From assembly GCF_009647655.1 (NCBI RefSeq), contig NZ_WJFD01000005.1, forward strand, positions 62,001 to 126,000: a stretch of 64,000 nt of DNA. The letters are read 5' to 3'. Each line of letters starts with the position of its first letter. Positions within the stretch are counted from its first letter, which is position 1. Below are positions 7,679 through 18,400 of this stretch, one piece after another. The notes below the pieces were generated by a model, which was not told the origin of the DNA, ran no database searches, and was given only the letters and a program-made list of their open reading frames with translations. The stretch is from Chitinophaga sp. SYP-B3965 (lineage in GTDB: Bacteria > Bacteroidota > Bacteroidia > Chitinophagales > Chitinophagaceae). Position numbers and translations under genes: made by a program.

Positions 7679-8877
7679 GATAAGGCCTGTTCCAGGTCGT
7701 TTAAAATATCAGTTACTGCTTCAATGCCTACACTCACACGGATCAAACCATCCGTGATATCATACTTCTCTCTTAATTCTTTTGGTACGCTGTAATGTGT
7801 CATGGAGGCGGGATGGCAGATGAGTGTATCGCAAGTGCCCAATGATACAGCACGCAGGCACATCTGCAAACGGTCTATGAAACGTTTACCTGCTTCCAGC
7901 CCATCTTTCAATTCAAAACTGAGCATGGCGCCGGCATGTTTCATCTGGCGGGAAGCAATGGAAAAATCAGGATGATCTGCAAGGCCGAGGTAGTTCACTC
8001 TGGCAATGGCCGGATGCCCATCCAGGAAACCAGCTACTTCCATAGCATTATGGCAATGACGTTCCATGCGCACTTCCAGTGTTTTTATACCCTGGGTGAG
8101 CAGGAAAGAATCAAAAGGATTACTGTTGGCGCCGAGCATGCGGGCCATTTTTTCTACCGGGCCTCTCATCATTTCCAGGTCTTTTCCAACGAGCACACCT
8201 CCAATGGCAGTACCATGGCCATTCAGGAATTTGGTGGTAGAATGGAAAACATAATCTGCGCCATAAGCAAATGGTTGTTGCAGATAGGGGGTAGCGAAAG
8301 TATTATCTACGGCAGAAACCAGTTTATACTGCTGTGCAATGCCACACAACGCTTCCAGGTCTACACACTTTAAAGTAGGATTGGCGGGCGTTTCCAGGTA
8401 CATCATTTTAATGGAAGGATCTGCTTTAATGATCTCTTCCGTTTTGTTGAGGTCCTGCATATCTATGAAGATGGTCTCAATACCCAATGGCGGCAACGTT
8501 TTCCGGAACATTTCATCCGTACCGCCGTAGAGGGAATAATGAGAGATCACTTTATCTCCTGATTTGAGATTGGAGAAGAAAAGGGTGGAAAGCGCGCCCA
8601 TACCGGATGCGTGCAATTTTGCCTTCAGTTGCATGTTGAGTCCGAAGCCTTCCAGGGCTGCAATCTTTTCTTCCGCTTCCCGGAAATTTGGACTGTCCCA
8701 GCGGGTGTAGATGTAACCATCTTCTTTTCCACTGAACCGGTGCATGCCTTGTTCTGCAGAATCATATACATAGGTAGAGGAGGCATAAATGGGTGTAAGA
8801 TGGGCGTATAGTGGGTCTTGCTCATGCCCTGCATGAACGCATACTGAACTGAAACCGGTAAGCGGTGCTTGTTTCAT
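7675..8877 (-). CDS. Cys/Met metabolism PLP-dependent enzyme (cystathionine gamma-synthase / methionine gamma-lyase type)
   Basis: This fold-type I PLP enzyme of 400 residues belongs to the trans-sulfuration family. The PLP-lysine is in HSTTKFLNGHGTAIGG, the cofactor Asp is in SAVDNTFATPYLQQP, and the substrate Tyr/Arg segment is YIYTRWDSPN. The conserved C-terminal Arg region is LIRVSVGIE. The family includes cystathionine gamma-synthase, cystathionine beta/gamma-lyase, methionine gamma-lyase and O-acetylhomoserine sulfhydrylase; I cannot choose among them from sequence. It is the first gene of a two-gene operon with the GNAT gene. The DinB gene is divergent from it. Confidence 0.88.
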   Translation of the reverse strand: MKQAPLTGFSSVCVHAGHEQDPLYAHLTPIYASSTYVYDSAEQGMHRFSGKEDGYIYTRWDSPNFREAEEKIAALEGFGLNMQLKAKLHASGMGALSTLFFSNLKSGDKVISHYSLYGGTDEMFRKTLPPLGIETIFIDMQDLNKTEEIIKADPSIKMMYLETPANPTLKCVDLEALCGIAQQYKLVSAVDNTFATPYLQQPFAYGADYVFHSTTKFLNGHGTAIGGVLVGKDLEMMRGPVEKMARMLGANSNPFDSFLLTQGIKTLEVRMERHCHNAMEVAGFLDGHPAIARVNYLGLADHPDFSIASRQMKHAGAMLSFELKDGLEAGKRFIDRLQMCLRAVSLGTCDTLICHPASMTHYSVPKELREKYDITDGLIRVSVGIEAVTDILNDLEQALS

Positions 8878-8951
8878 GGTTTGATTTTGTATTGTTTTCG
8901 GGTAATGATTATCTTGTTAGTGATTTTACCTCTGTAAAAATAAGATATTAG

Positions 8952-9446
8952 ATGAAGGATCTCTTACTGCGGTTTGCGATGTATAATATCTGGGCCAACC
9001 AGCGGATCATCGTTTTGCTGAATGGTTTAACGGAAGAGCAGCTGGATAAGGACCTGGGCAGCAGTTTCTCTTCCATGCGCCAAACCATTTACCACATGTG
9101 GGATTCGGAAAGTGTCTGGTATCAAAGGTTACACCTGGCTACACCGGTTATTTTCCCTTCAAAGGATTTTTCCGGGAACTGGCAGGAATTTGTGCACCTG
9201 TTCTCCCGGCAAAGCGAGTTGCTGAAAGATTTTGTGGCAACGGCTTCTGATGCAAAACTGGCACATACCATTGAGTATCATCATATAGTGAAGGGGATTT
9301 GCAAATCGGCGGTGGATCATGTGGTGTTATCAGCGTTTAATCATTCCACTTATCATCGTGGCCAGCTGGTGACCATGCTGCGTCAGACGGGTGTTACAAA
9401 AATACCGCAGACGGATTTTATAGAATATACCAGGATCAAAAAATAA
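8952..9446 (+). CDS. DinB family protein (putative metal-dependent)
   Basis: This four-helix DinB/YfiT-like protein of 164 residues has the three metal-binding histidines of the family in place: His48 in TIYHMWDSE, and His131 and His135 in HSTYHRGQ. DinB proteins are often thiol-dependent S-transferases or hydrolases in bacillithiol-type metabolism, but many have no known role. The start ATG matches the usual MKDLLLRFAMYNIWAN opening. The next gene, an NrtR-like regulator, starts 9 nt after the stop, so the two form an operon. Confidence 0.85.
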   Translation: MKDLLLRFAMYNIWANQRIIVLLNGLTEEQLDKDLGSSFSSMRQTIYHMWDSESVWYQRLHLATPVIFPSKDFSGNWQEFVHLFSRQSELLKDFVATASDAKLAHTIEYHHIVKGICKSAVDHVVLSAFNHSTYHRGQLVTMLRQTGVTKIPQTDFIEYTRIKK

Positions 9447-9455
9447 GCGATTAGT

Positions 9456-10139
9456 ATGCCATACGAAAAAGCCCCCCGACATTTAGTTGCGGTCGATTGT
9501 ATCATCTTCGGATTTGAGGACGGTAAACTGAAACTCCTCATTATCAAGCGGAAGGTGGACCCTATGGAGGGAGCATGGTCTATGGTAGGAGGTTTTGTGC
9601 AGGAAGGAGAAAGTACCAATGATGCGGCTACCCGGGTATTACAGCAAACCACCGGTATCCAGGATATTTATATGGACCAGTTGCTATGTTATGGCGATGT
9701 GGAAAGGGATTCAGGCGCCAGGGTAATATCCGTGGCCTATTATGCCCTGATCCGTATCAGCGAGCATGACCGCATCCTGGCCAATGCACATGGCGCACAC
9801 TGGCTGTCCCTCCACCAGATCCCTGAACTGATCTTTGACCATGCGCAGATGCTGAGCGATGCATTGGCGCGTTTGAGAGATAAAGCCCATTTCCATCCGA
9901 TTGGATTTGAACTGCTGCCGGAAAAGTTCTCCCTGCCGCAACTGAGAAATTTGTACGAAGAAATATACCAGCGTCCATTAGATAAACGTAACTTCAGGAA
10001 GAAGATCCTGGCAATGGATATTTTAGAAAAACTGGACGAGAAAGATAAGAGCACTTCGAAAAAGGGAGCACACCTTTACCGGTTCGACAAAACGAAGTAT
10101 AATGCCCTTACACAGCATGGGCTGGTATTTGAGATATAA
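9456..10139 (+). CDS. NrtR-like regulator: degenerate Nudix domain plus winged helix
   Basis: This 227-residue protein has an N-terminal Nudix-fold domain (about residues 8-140) and a C-terminal winged-helix domain (about 150-227), the architecture of NrtR-type transcription regulators. The Nudix box reads GGFVQEGESTNDAATRVLQQ. The Arg is kept, but the two metal-binding Glu of the REUXEE core are replaced by Gln and Thr, so hydrolysis is unlikely and the domain probably senses a nucleotide-like or sugar ligand. Known relatives control NAD synthesis or pentose utilisation; no such genes lie next to it here. It is co-transcribed with the DinB gene. Confidence 0.85.
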   Translation: MPYEKAPRHLVAVDCIIFGFEDGKLKLLIIKRKVDPMEGAWSMVGGFVQEGESTNDAATRVLQQTTGIQDIYMDQLLCYGDVERDSGARVISVAYYALIRISEHDRILANAHGAHWLSLHQIPELIFDHAQMLSDALARLRDKAHFHPIGFELLPEKFSLPQLRNLYEEIYQRPLDKRNFRKKILAMDILEKLDEKDKSTSKKGAHLYRFDKTKYNALTQHGLVFEI

Positions 10140-10360
10140 TAAGAACAGAGTCGCAAAAGCATAACATCACTGAAACCCACCAGATGTGTTTGTTCCACCC
10201 GATATGGCACCCGTATTCCCATTCCGTAGCATTCCTGCATCCGGTATATAAAGGCTATTATATCATGTTGAACGCCCCCTAGCCGGGGAAACTTCCGCCG
10301 CTCAATAACCAAACCGCCTTGTTACCCATTAACCTAACTACGAAAGAAAATGGCACGAAT
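10140..10360. other. Intergenic stretch without recognisable feature
   Basis: I see no coding frame with protein-like composition, no terminator and no clear TAnnTTTG element here. Confidence 0.5.
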
Positions 10361-10630
10361 ATGTATCGTAAGTATTGCTGCGCCAGGTTTGGCATCAGAC
10401 ATGAGGTATCCCGTGAAGAAGGGATCAATTTAAGGATCGTAAAGCCCCACCCGGAATTCCGGATGGATCCCAATAATGCGTATAGGTTTTACCTGACGCC
10501 CGGATATAAGGAAGGACAAAAAAAGATCGTAAACCATATCAGTATCCGCTATTGCCCGTTTTGCGGAACAGACTTGTATGGCTTTTACCGCTCTGATTTC
10601 TATATTAACGAAGAGCCAGGGTTCTTTTGA
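10361..10630 (+). CDS. Hypothetical protein with CPFCG zinc-ribbon half
   Basis: This is a small protein of 89 residues from the ATG at 10361; a longer frame uses a TTG at 10319. It contains a paired-cysteine knuckle YCPFCGTDLYGFYRSDFY near the C-terminus and CCARFG near the N-terminus, so it could bind one zinc ion through four Cys. I do not recognise a named family. It stands alone: the regulator upstream ends 220 nt away, and a tandem 11-bp repeat plus a terminator follow. Confidence 0.6.
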   Translation: MYRKYCCARFGIRHEVSREEGINLRIVKPHPEFRMDPNNAYRFYLTPGYKEGQKKIVNHISIRYCPFCGTDLYGFYRSDFYINEEPGFF

Positions 10631-10650
10631 CATAGGCTCGACATAGGCTC
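10629..10650. repeat. Tandem 11-bp direct repeat (2 copies)
   Basis: GACATAGGCTC occurs twice head to tail at 10629-10639 and 10640-10650, starting in the stop region of the preceding small gene. The unit length equals that of the six-copy repeat at 59846-59911. Confidence 0.8.
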
Positions 10651-10665
10651 AGGGTTTGATACTAA

Positions 10666-10700
10666 AAAAGGGGCTGTTCTTATCCGGAACAGCCCCTTTT
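10666..10700. terminator. Bidirectional terminator between small gene and fabH
   Basis: A 14-bp perfect stem (arms 10666-10679 and 10687-10700, core GGGGCTGTTC) with a 7-nt loop, flanked by A runs on the left and T runs on the right. It lies 5 nt beyond the fabH stop and serves both converging units. Confidence 0.88.
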
Positions 10701-10705
10701 CAAAT

Positions 10706-11707
10706 CTAATTTTTTGCGTCGTAAGCCCATTTAACGAAGCAGGCCCCCCAGGTAAAACCACCGCCAAAGGCAGCCAGTACCAGGTTATCTCCCTTCTTCA
10801 GCTTGCTTTCCCAATCCCAGAGGCACAAAGGAATTGTACCTGCTGTGGTATTGCCATAACGTTGGATATTGATCATGATCTTATCTTCCGGTAAACCCAT
10901 TGCATTGGCAGTGGCGTTGATGATCCGGAGGTTGGCCTGGTGAGGTACCAGCCAGGTGATATCATCTGCAGTAAGGTGGTTGCGTTCCATCACTCCACGG
11001 GCAGCGTCAGACATGTTGGCTACTGCGTATTTGAAAACCGTTTTTCCTTCCTGGAACACATAGTGTTCACGGGCAGCTACAGTTTCAAGGGTTGCTGGTT
11101 TGGAAGATCCGCCGGCTTTCATGTTAAGGAATTCGCGGCCATGACCATCACTTTTCAGGATGCTGTCAATTACCCCATAGCCATCTGTGTTAGGTTCCAG
11201 CAATACACCGCCGGCGCCGTCGCCAAAAATGATGCAGGTGGCCCTGTCTGTATAGTCAATAATGGAGCTCATTTTATCTGCCCCAATGATCATTACTTTT
11301 TTATAACGTCCGCTTTCAATGAATTTTGCGCCGGTATCCAGTGCAAAAAGGAAACCAGAGCAGGCAGCGGCAATATCAAACCCAAATGCATTCTTCGCAC
11401 CGATCTTATCCGTTACCACATTGGCCGTAGCAGGGAACACCATGTCCGGCGTTACGGTTGCTACGATCAGTAAGTCTATCTCTTCCGGACTGATGCCTCT
11501 TTTTTTGCAAATTTCCAGAGCCACAGGTACGCATAACTCAGAAGTACCCTTACCTTCGCCCTTCAGTATCCTCCTTTCTTTGATGCCGGTTCGGGTGGTA
11601 ATCCATTCGTCTGTTGTTTCTACTAGTTTCTCCAATTCCTGGTTAGACAGTACATAGTCGGGAACATACCCACCCACCGCCGTGATGGCGGCCGTTATTT
11701 TGCTCAT
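10706..11707 (-). CDS. fabH: 3-oxoacyl-ACP synthase III
   Basis: FabH condenses acetyl-CoA (or a branched acyl-CoA) with malonyl-ACP to start fatty-acid synthesis. The 333-residue protein shows the full Cys-His-Asn triad: Cys116 in DIAAACSGF, His in VPHQANLRI and Asn in RYGNTTAGT. The C-terminal glycine-rich loop FGGGFTWG is also present. Start ATG is followed by SKITAAITAVGGYVPDY, the usual opening. It appears monocistronic, with a terminator 5 nt after the stop, and is divergent from ruvA. Substrate choice (straight or branched primer) is not visible. Confidence 0.95.
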   Translation of the reverse strand: MSKITAAITAVGGYVPDYVLSNQELEKLVETTDEWITTRTGIKERRILKGEGKGTSELCVPVALEICKKRGISPEEIDLLIVATVTPDMVFPATANVVTDKIGAKNAFGFDIAAACSGFLFALDTGAKFIESGRYKKVMIIGADKMSSIIDYTDRATCIIFGDGAGGVLLEPNTDGYGVIDSILKSDGHGREFLNMKAGGSSKPATLETVAAREHYVFQEGKTVFKYAVANMSDAARGVMERNHLTADDITWLVPHQANLRIINATANAMGLPEDKIMINIQRYGNTTAGTIPLCLWDWESKLKKGDNLVLAAFGGGFTWGACFVKWAYDAKN

Positions 11708-11797
11708 ATTATTTGGATAAGTTTAAAATGGGCGTAAAAGTACGACTTAAACGAATATTTCTATTTATGATTTAAATTTACCTCCTGATAAATTGTT

Positions 11798-12388
11798 ATG
11801 ATAGCATATTTAAACGGCAAACTGGCTTATAAATCACCCACCCTTGTTCACCTGGATGTGAACGGAGTGGGGTACGAAGTCAATATCAGCCTGCATACCT
11901 GGTCACATATTCAGAAGCTGGAAGTCTGTAAATTACTCACTTTCGTACATATCAAGGAAGACGCACACACCATGTACGGCTTTTTTGAAGATTCTGAACG
12001 CAGCATGTTCTTACAATTGATCAGCGTTTCCGGCATAGGGGCCAGCACAGCCCGTATGATGCTCAGTTCCCTCCATCCGGACGATATTCAGCGGGCCATC
12101 CTCATGGAAAACGAGAAAATGCTGGAAGGGGTGAAAGGGATAGGGGCTAAAACGGCCAAGCGACTCATTCTTGAGCTGAAGGACAAAATGAAGAAGCATA
12201 ATAAAGAGGATGTATTACATTTATCCGTAACTTCTCACAATACTATACAAGATGACGCGTTAAATGCTTTAGTCACCTTGGGTATTGCCCGAAATATGGC
12301 AGAGCAGGCAGTACAGAGGGTACTGAAAGCAGAGCCCCAATTAAATGAATTGGAGGTACTTATAAAGAAATCCCTCAAAAGTTTATAA
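11798..12388 (+). CDS. ruvA: Holliday junction branch migration protein RuvA
   Basis: RuvA is the DNA-binding tetramer that targets the RuvB motor to Holliday junctions. The 196-residue protein has the N-terminal OB-fold (VHLDVNGVGYEVNIS), then the two helix-hairpin-helix motifs (SVSGIGASTARMML and GVKGIGAKTAKRLILELKDK), then the C-terminal RuvB-interacting domain (about 150-196, DDALNALVTLGIARNMAEQAV). It sits just upstream of sprA with 37 nt between, a frequent pairing of unrelated genes that may share a transcript. It is divergent from fabH. Confidence 0.95.
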   Translation: MIAYLNGKLAYKSPTLVHLDVNGVGYEVNISLHTWSHIQKLEVCKLLTFVHIKEDAHTMYGFFEDSERSMFLQLISVSGIGASTARMMLSSLHPDDIQRAILMENEKMLEGVKGIGAKTAKRLILELKDKMKKHNKEDVLHLSVTSHNTIQDDALNALVTLGIARNMAEQAVQRVLKAEPQLNELEVLIKKSLKSL

Positions 12389-12425
12389 ATTTATAGTCCT
12401 TGACCTCTATAAAACCTAAGATCGC

Positions 12426-15400
12426 TTGCCAAGAAAGAAATACTATGGTGCTATTGCAGTAATAGGTGTTGTCTCTTTTATCATTGTTGATTCGGCCGCC
12501 AGAAACAGAAATAGTTCGGGATATACCTATAAAAGTGATAGTGGGAAGATTGCGGTTAACCGGAGAACTGATATCGCGAAGCCAGATACTACTGCGAAAC
12601 CAGACACGCTGAAATTTCCTATCCGCGACCGGAGAGGCACTGCTGTGACGGACCCTGTGAAGAACGCGATCGATCTTAAAGATCCCGCCAACATCAGGAA
12701 GGAGGTTGAATATGACCCCGTTACAAAACAATATATCGTTACTGAAAAAATAGGCAGCCAGTTTTACAGGCAGCCTACAGTGATGAGCTTTTCCGAGTTC
12801 TACCGCCTCCAGTCTGAACAAAGTGAAAAAGACTACTGGCAGAAAAGGGCCAATACCATCGGAAGCCTCAACCAACGCACTACCGCTCCCCAGTTATATT
12901 ATGGTGATAAATTGTTCGACCGGGTTTTTGGTGGAACTAAAGTAGATATTAAACCACAGGGATCACTGGGACTTACCTTTGGTTACCAGGGGCAGAACGT
13001 GAAAAATCCTGTGCTGGTAGAAAGGGCCCGTAAAAACGGCGGGTTCGATTTCGACATAGATATTAATATGAACGTGACCGGGAAGATCGGGGAGAAGCTG
13101 AAGCTGATCACCAATTATAATACCCAGTCCACTTTCGATTTTGAAAACCAGGTAAAACTGGAATATACCGGTTACCAGGATGAGATCATTAAAAAGATAG
13201 AAGCCGGTAACGTAAGTTTTCCGCTCAGCAGCTCCCTCATTTCCGGGGTGCAATCTCTTTTTGGTGTTAAAACCCAGTTACAGTTTGGCCGCCTGACGGT
13301 AACGAGTGTACTGAGTAACCAGAAATCCCAAAAGCAGAACATGGTGCTGCGGGGAGGAAACAGTATCCAGGATTTCGTGATCAAAGCAGATGAATACGAA
13401 GATAACCGGCACTTCCTGATGGGCCAGTTCTTCCGCGATACCTTTAATTATGCGATGGCCACCCTGCCTGTTATCCGTACACAAACCAATATTATACGGG
13501 TGGAAGTTTGGGTAACCAATAAAACCGGCGCTACTACAGACACACGGGACATTGTAGGTCTGATGGACCTTGGGGAATACCGTCCTTTTAATACTTCTCT
13601 TACTGTTACTACTTCAGACCGTAAACCCAATAACGGAACCAACATCCTTTATTCCAACCTGGTAAGCGATCCCGGATCCCGGAATTCAGGAACTGTGGTG
13701 AGCCGATTATTGGCTATGGGCCTGCAGCCCGTGCAGGAGTTTGAAAAAACCTTTGCCCGCAAACTGGATTCTGCAGATTATGTGATCAACCGCCAGCTTG
13801 GCTTCATTTCCCTCAACCAGCAATTGCAACCGGATGAGGTGTTAGCCGTAGCGTATCAATATTCTTATAATGGCCGTATCTACCAGGTAGGGGAATTCTC
13901 ACAGGATATCCCACCGGATCAGAATAATTCCGCCAACCAGCGGATCCTGTTCCTGAAACTCCTGAAAGCTACATCCGCCCGCCCTGCTTTACCCATCTGG
14001 GACCTGATGATGAAAAACATCTACGCCACGAACGCCTTCCAGATCAACCGGCAGGATTTCAAACTGGATGTATTGTTCAAAGATCCGGGAACAGGAACAG
14101 GGGTAGGAGACAGGGTGCCCAGTGAAAAAAGATACTTACCGGATGCCAAAGGACAATATGTTGGCGCGCCCATCATTTCCATCCTCAATCTGGACAGGCT
14201 GAATAATCAGAATGACCCGCAACCGGATGGGGTGTTTGACTACGTGGAAGGATACACGGTGAATTCCATGAACGGGAAAGTGATCTTCCCCGTACTGGAA
14301 CCTTTCTCTGATGGTTTACGAAAAGCTTTTGAAGGAGACCCTGTGCTGGAAAGGCAATATCTCTATCCCATGCTGTACGACTCCATCAAAGTGATCGCCC
14401 AGCAATTCCCGAACCTGAACAGGTACATCCTGAAAGGGTCTTATAAATCTTCCAATTCTTCTGAAATTTCCCTGAACGCTTATAACATTCCACCTGGTTC
14501 TGTAACTGTTACAGCCGGTGGCCAGATGTTGCGCGAGAATGTGGATTTCATCATCGACTATAACCTGGGCCGTATCAAGATCATCAACGGAGGTGTGCTC
14601 AGTTCCGGTGTTCCCATCAATGTGCAGTTTGAAAATAATGCCCTCTTCGGACAACAGGTCCGTAACTATATGGGTACCCGTCTGGATTATTTCGTGAACG
14701 ATAAATTGAACCTGGGTGGTACCGTAGTAAGGATGAGTGAAAGGCCATACTATCAGAAAGTGAATTATGGGGATGACCCTATCAAAAATACGGTTGTTGG
14801 TCTGGATGGAAATTATGTATCAGAATGGAAGGGCCTTACCCGCATGCTGGATAAACTACCCAACTTCCAGTCCACCCGCCCGGCCTCGATCAATTTCACG
14901 GGAGAGGTCGCACGCCTGTTCCCCGGCCATAGCAAATTAGTGAATGCAGCCGGCAGCAAGCAAGGGCAGGTAATGATTGATGACTTTGAAGGCGCGCGCA
15001 ACGGATATGATCTCAAATTCCCGGCTACCAGCTGGGCTTTGGCTTCCACGCCAAGAGACGCTACCGATGCAAACGGCAACATCCTTTTCCCTGAAGCAGC
15101 TTACAATGACTCCCTGCCTTATGGCCGGAACAGGGCATTGCTGGCATGGTATATTATTGAACCCACCCTGCAAATTCCTAACTCCCCGAATTTGCCACCA
15201 GGTGTAGGACCTTCTCAAAGTGATCCGCGTACACGCCTCGTTTATCAAAAGGATGTGTTCCCGAACCGCTCTACAGATTTTGGTCAGAGCCAGCTGAGTA
15301 CTTTAGACCTTGCTTACTATCCGGAAGAAAGAGGACCTTATAACTTTGAGGCTACCGCTGCAGGATTGTTCCCGAGTGGCAGACTGCGTAATCCGCAATC

Positions 15401-18400
15401 CCGCTGGGGTGGTATCATGCGCGCTATTGATAACAGTGACTTTGAAACAGCTAATATCGAGTTCATCGAATTCTGGATCCAGGATCCGTTCATTACGAAT
15501 CCTTCCAGTTCCGGTGGTCAGTTATATTTCAACTTAGGTAACGTATCAGAAGATGTATTGAAAGATTCCCGCAAATCTTTTGAGAACGGATTACCTAATC
15601 CTATTACGGACAGGAACAAACTGGATTCCAGCCGTTGGGGCCGTGTTCCTAAATTCCAGCAGCAGATCACGCAGGCATTTGATAATGACCCTGCCATCCG
15701 CCGCTACCAGGACGTTGGTTTTGATGGTTTGCTGGATGACGATGAGCAACATTTCCGCGCTACTTACATGAATGATCTTTTAGCTGTATTCGGCGCCAGC
15801 TCTGATGCTTACCGGAATGTACAGAGAGATCCTTCCAATGATAATTACAAATGGTATCGTCATGCGGATTATGATAATGCCAATAATCCTATCGGTGGTA
15901 AAGGTACCGGCATCCTGGGAAGGTATAAATATATTAACGGACCGGAAGGCAACTCCCCGGTTTCCAATGATAACTCCCAATTCTCACAGGCCGCTACCAA
16001 CTACCCTGAGTCAGAAGACCTGAACAGGGATAATACCATGAACGAAACGGAAGAATACTTCCAGTACCGTGTGAATCTCACACCGAACATGCAGGTAGGA
16101 GCTAATTACCTCGTAGACAAATTTTCGGCCAGGGTACAATACCCCGATGGTACAACGCACGACGAAATATGGTACCAGTTTAAAGTACCGGTAAATCAGT
16201 ACGACAGAAAGATTGGTAATATCCCGGATTTCAAATCCATTCGTTTTATGCGGATGTTCCTCACCGGTTTTGAAGATTCCGTTGTGATGCGTTTTGCCAA
16301 ACTGGACCTTGTACGTAACCAATGGCGCCGTTACCTGTATGAACTGAAACCAGGTGATCCGATCCCGGTAGATCAAACTACTGCATTCAATGCTTCTGCT
16401 GTGAACATTGAAGAGAACTCACGCCGTACACCAATTCCATATGTACTGCCTCCGGGAATCTTACGTCAGAACACCCTGAGTACAAATAATACCAACATCC
16501 TGCTCAATGAACAAGCCCTCTCCGCACAGATCTGTGATCTGAAAGATGGTGATACCAGAGCATTATATAAAAACCTGAACCTGGATCTCCGGCAGTACAA
16601 CCGCATCCAGATGTTTGTACACGCGGAAGCAGTGAAAGTGCCTACTTCTTTAAAAGATAATGATCTGCAGGCGATCGTGCGTGTGGGAAGTGACTTTACA
16701 GAAAACTATTACGAATACCGCATACCGTTAAAAGTAACGCCATTCGGTTCCACAACGGAAGCAGCGATCTGGCCGGACATCAACAATCTTGATCTGGAAC
16801 TGGACCGTTTTAGTCAGTTGAAACAGAAACGGAATAATGATGGAGCTTCTCCATTGATCCCTTATGTGCAGGCGGATGGTAAGAACTTTATTGCCATCAT
16901 GGGTAATCCAAGTCTGGGAGATGTACGCAGTATCATGATCGGCGTATTGAATCCACAGAATGATGGAATGCCGCTTTGTACAGAAATATGGTTTAATGAA
17001 TTACGCCTTACCGGTCTCGATGAAAAAGGTGGTTATGCTGCTTTGGCGAGAATGGACCTGCAGCTGGCAGACCTTGGTTCCATCACCTTCAGTGGTAACA
17101 TGCACACCGCAGGTTTCGGCGGAATTGATCAGCGGGTGAATGAACGTTTCCGCGATAATTACGTGCAATATGATGTGGCCACGAACCTTGACCTAGGTAA
17201 ATTATTACCTAAACGCAGTGGCATCACAGTTCCTGTATATGCAGGATACTCTCAGACAGTGAGCAATCCGGAATATGATCCATATGATCTGGATATCAAA
17301 CTGAAAGATAAACTGTCGCTGGCCAGGGATAAAGAACAAAGGGATTCCATCCGCAAGAATGCGCAGGACTTCACTTCTATCACCAGTGTGAACTTTACGA
17401 ACGTGCGTAGAATGGCAGTGGGTAAATCGAAGAGCCGCCTCTGGGATATTGAGAATTTTGATATCAGCTATTCTTATTCACAGATCAACCGGCATAATCC
17501 TGTAATTCAGAGTGATGTGCTTACCCGCCACCGTGGTGGTTTAGGTTACAACTTTGCCGGTACGCCTAAGTTCATAGAGCCGTTCAAAAAACTGATCAAG
17601 AGCAAATCTCCATGGTTTGGCCTGGTGAAAGAATTCAACTTCAACTACATTCCTTCTATCATCAGCTTCCGTGCAGATGTAACAAGGCAGTTCGGCGCAA
17701 CCCGTATGCGTAATGTGGGTGGCGGACCTTTCCTTTTACAGGAAACGTACGATAAGTATTTCACCTTTGACCGTTACTATATTTTCAAACTGGATATAAG
17801 CCGTAACCTGTCACTCGATTTCAATGCCTCCAACATGGCCCGTATCGATGAACCGCAGGGACGTATCAATACTGGTCCGAAGAAAGACAGTGTGCGTACT
17901 AACTTCTTCAAGTTAGGGCGTACCACCAACTACTTCCACAATGCCACTATCACGTATACCTTACCTACCGGAAAATTCCCGCTCCTGAGCTGGACGAACA
18001 TTGCGCTAAGTTATGGAACGGAATACAGGTGGATAGGAGCATCCCGCCTGGCGCAATACCTGGGTAATGCCATTGAGAACTCTCATCAGAAAATGGCGAA
18101 TGTGGAATTGAAGTTCACGGACCTGTATAATAAGAGCAAATGGTTGAGGAAGATGAATGCATCTTCCGGCAGTGATTTTGTACAGCCGCCGATCATGAAC
18201 AATCCAGCCGCACCAAAAGAGAAACCGAAGGTGGAAGATGATGACCAGGTATCTGGTCTCGTGAAAGGACTGATGCGTGTGGCCATGTCACTGAAGAGAG
18301 CTACTATCAACTATTCTGAAAATGCAGGTACCCGTTTGCCGGGTTACCTGGACAGTACGAAGCTGATAGGGATGAACTTTGCGTCTATGTCTCCGGGACT

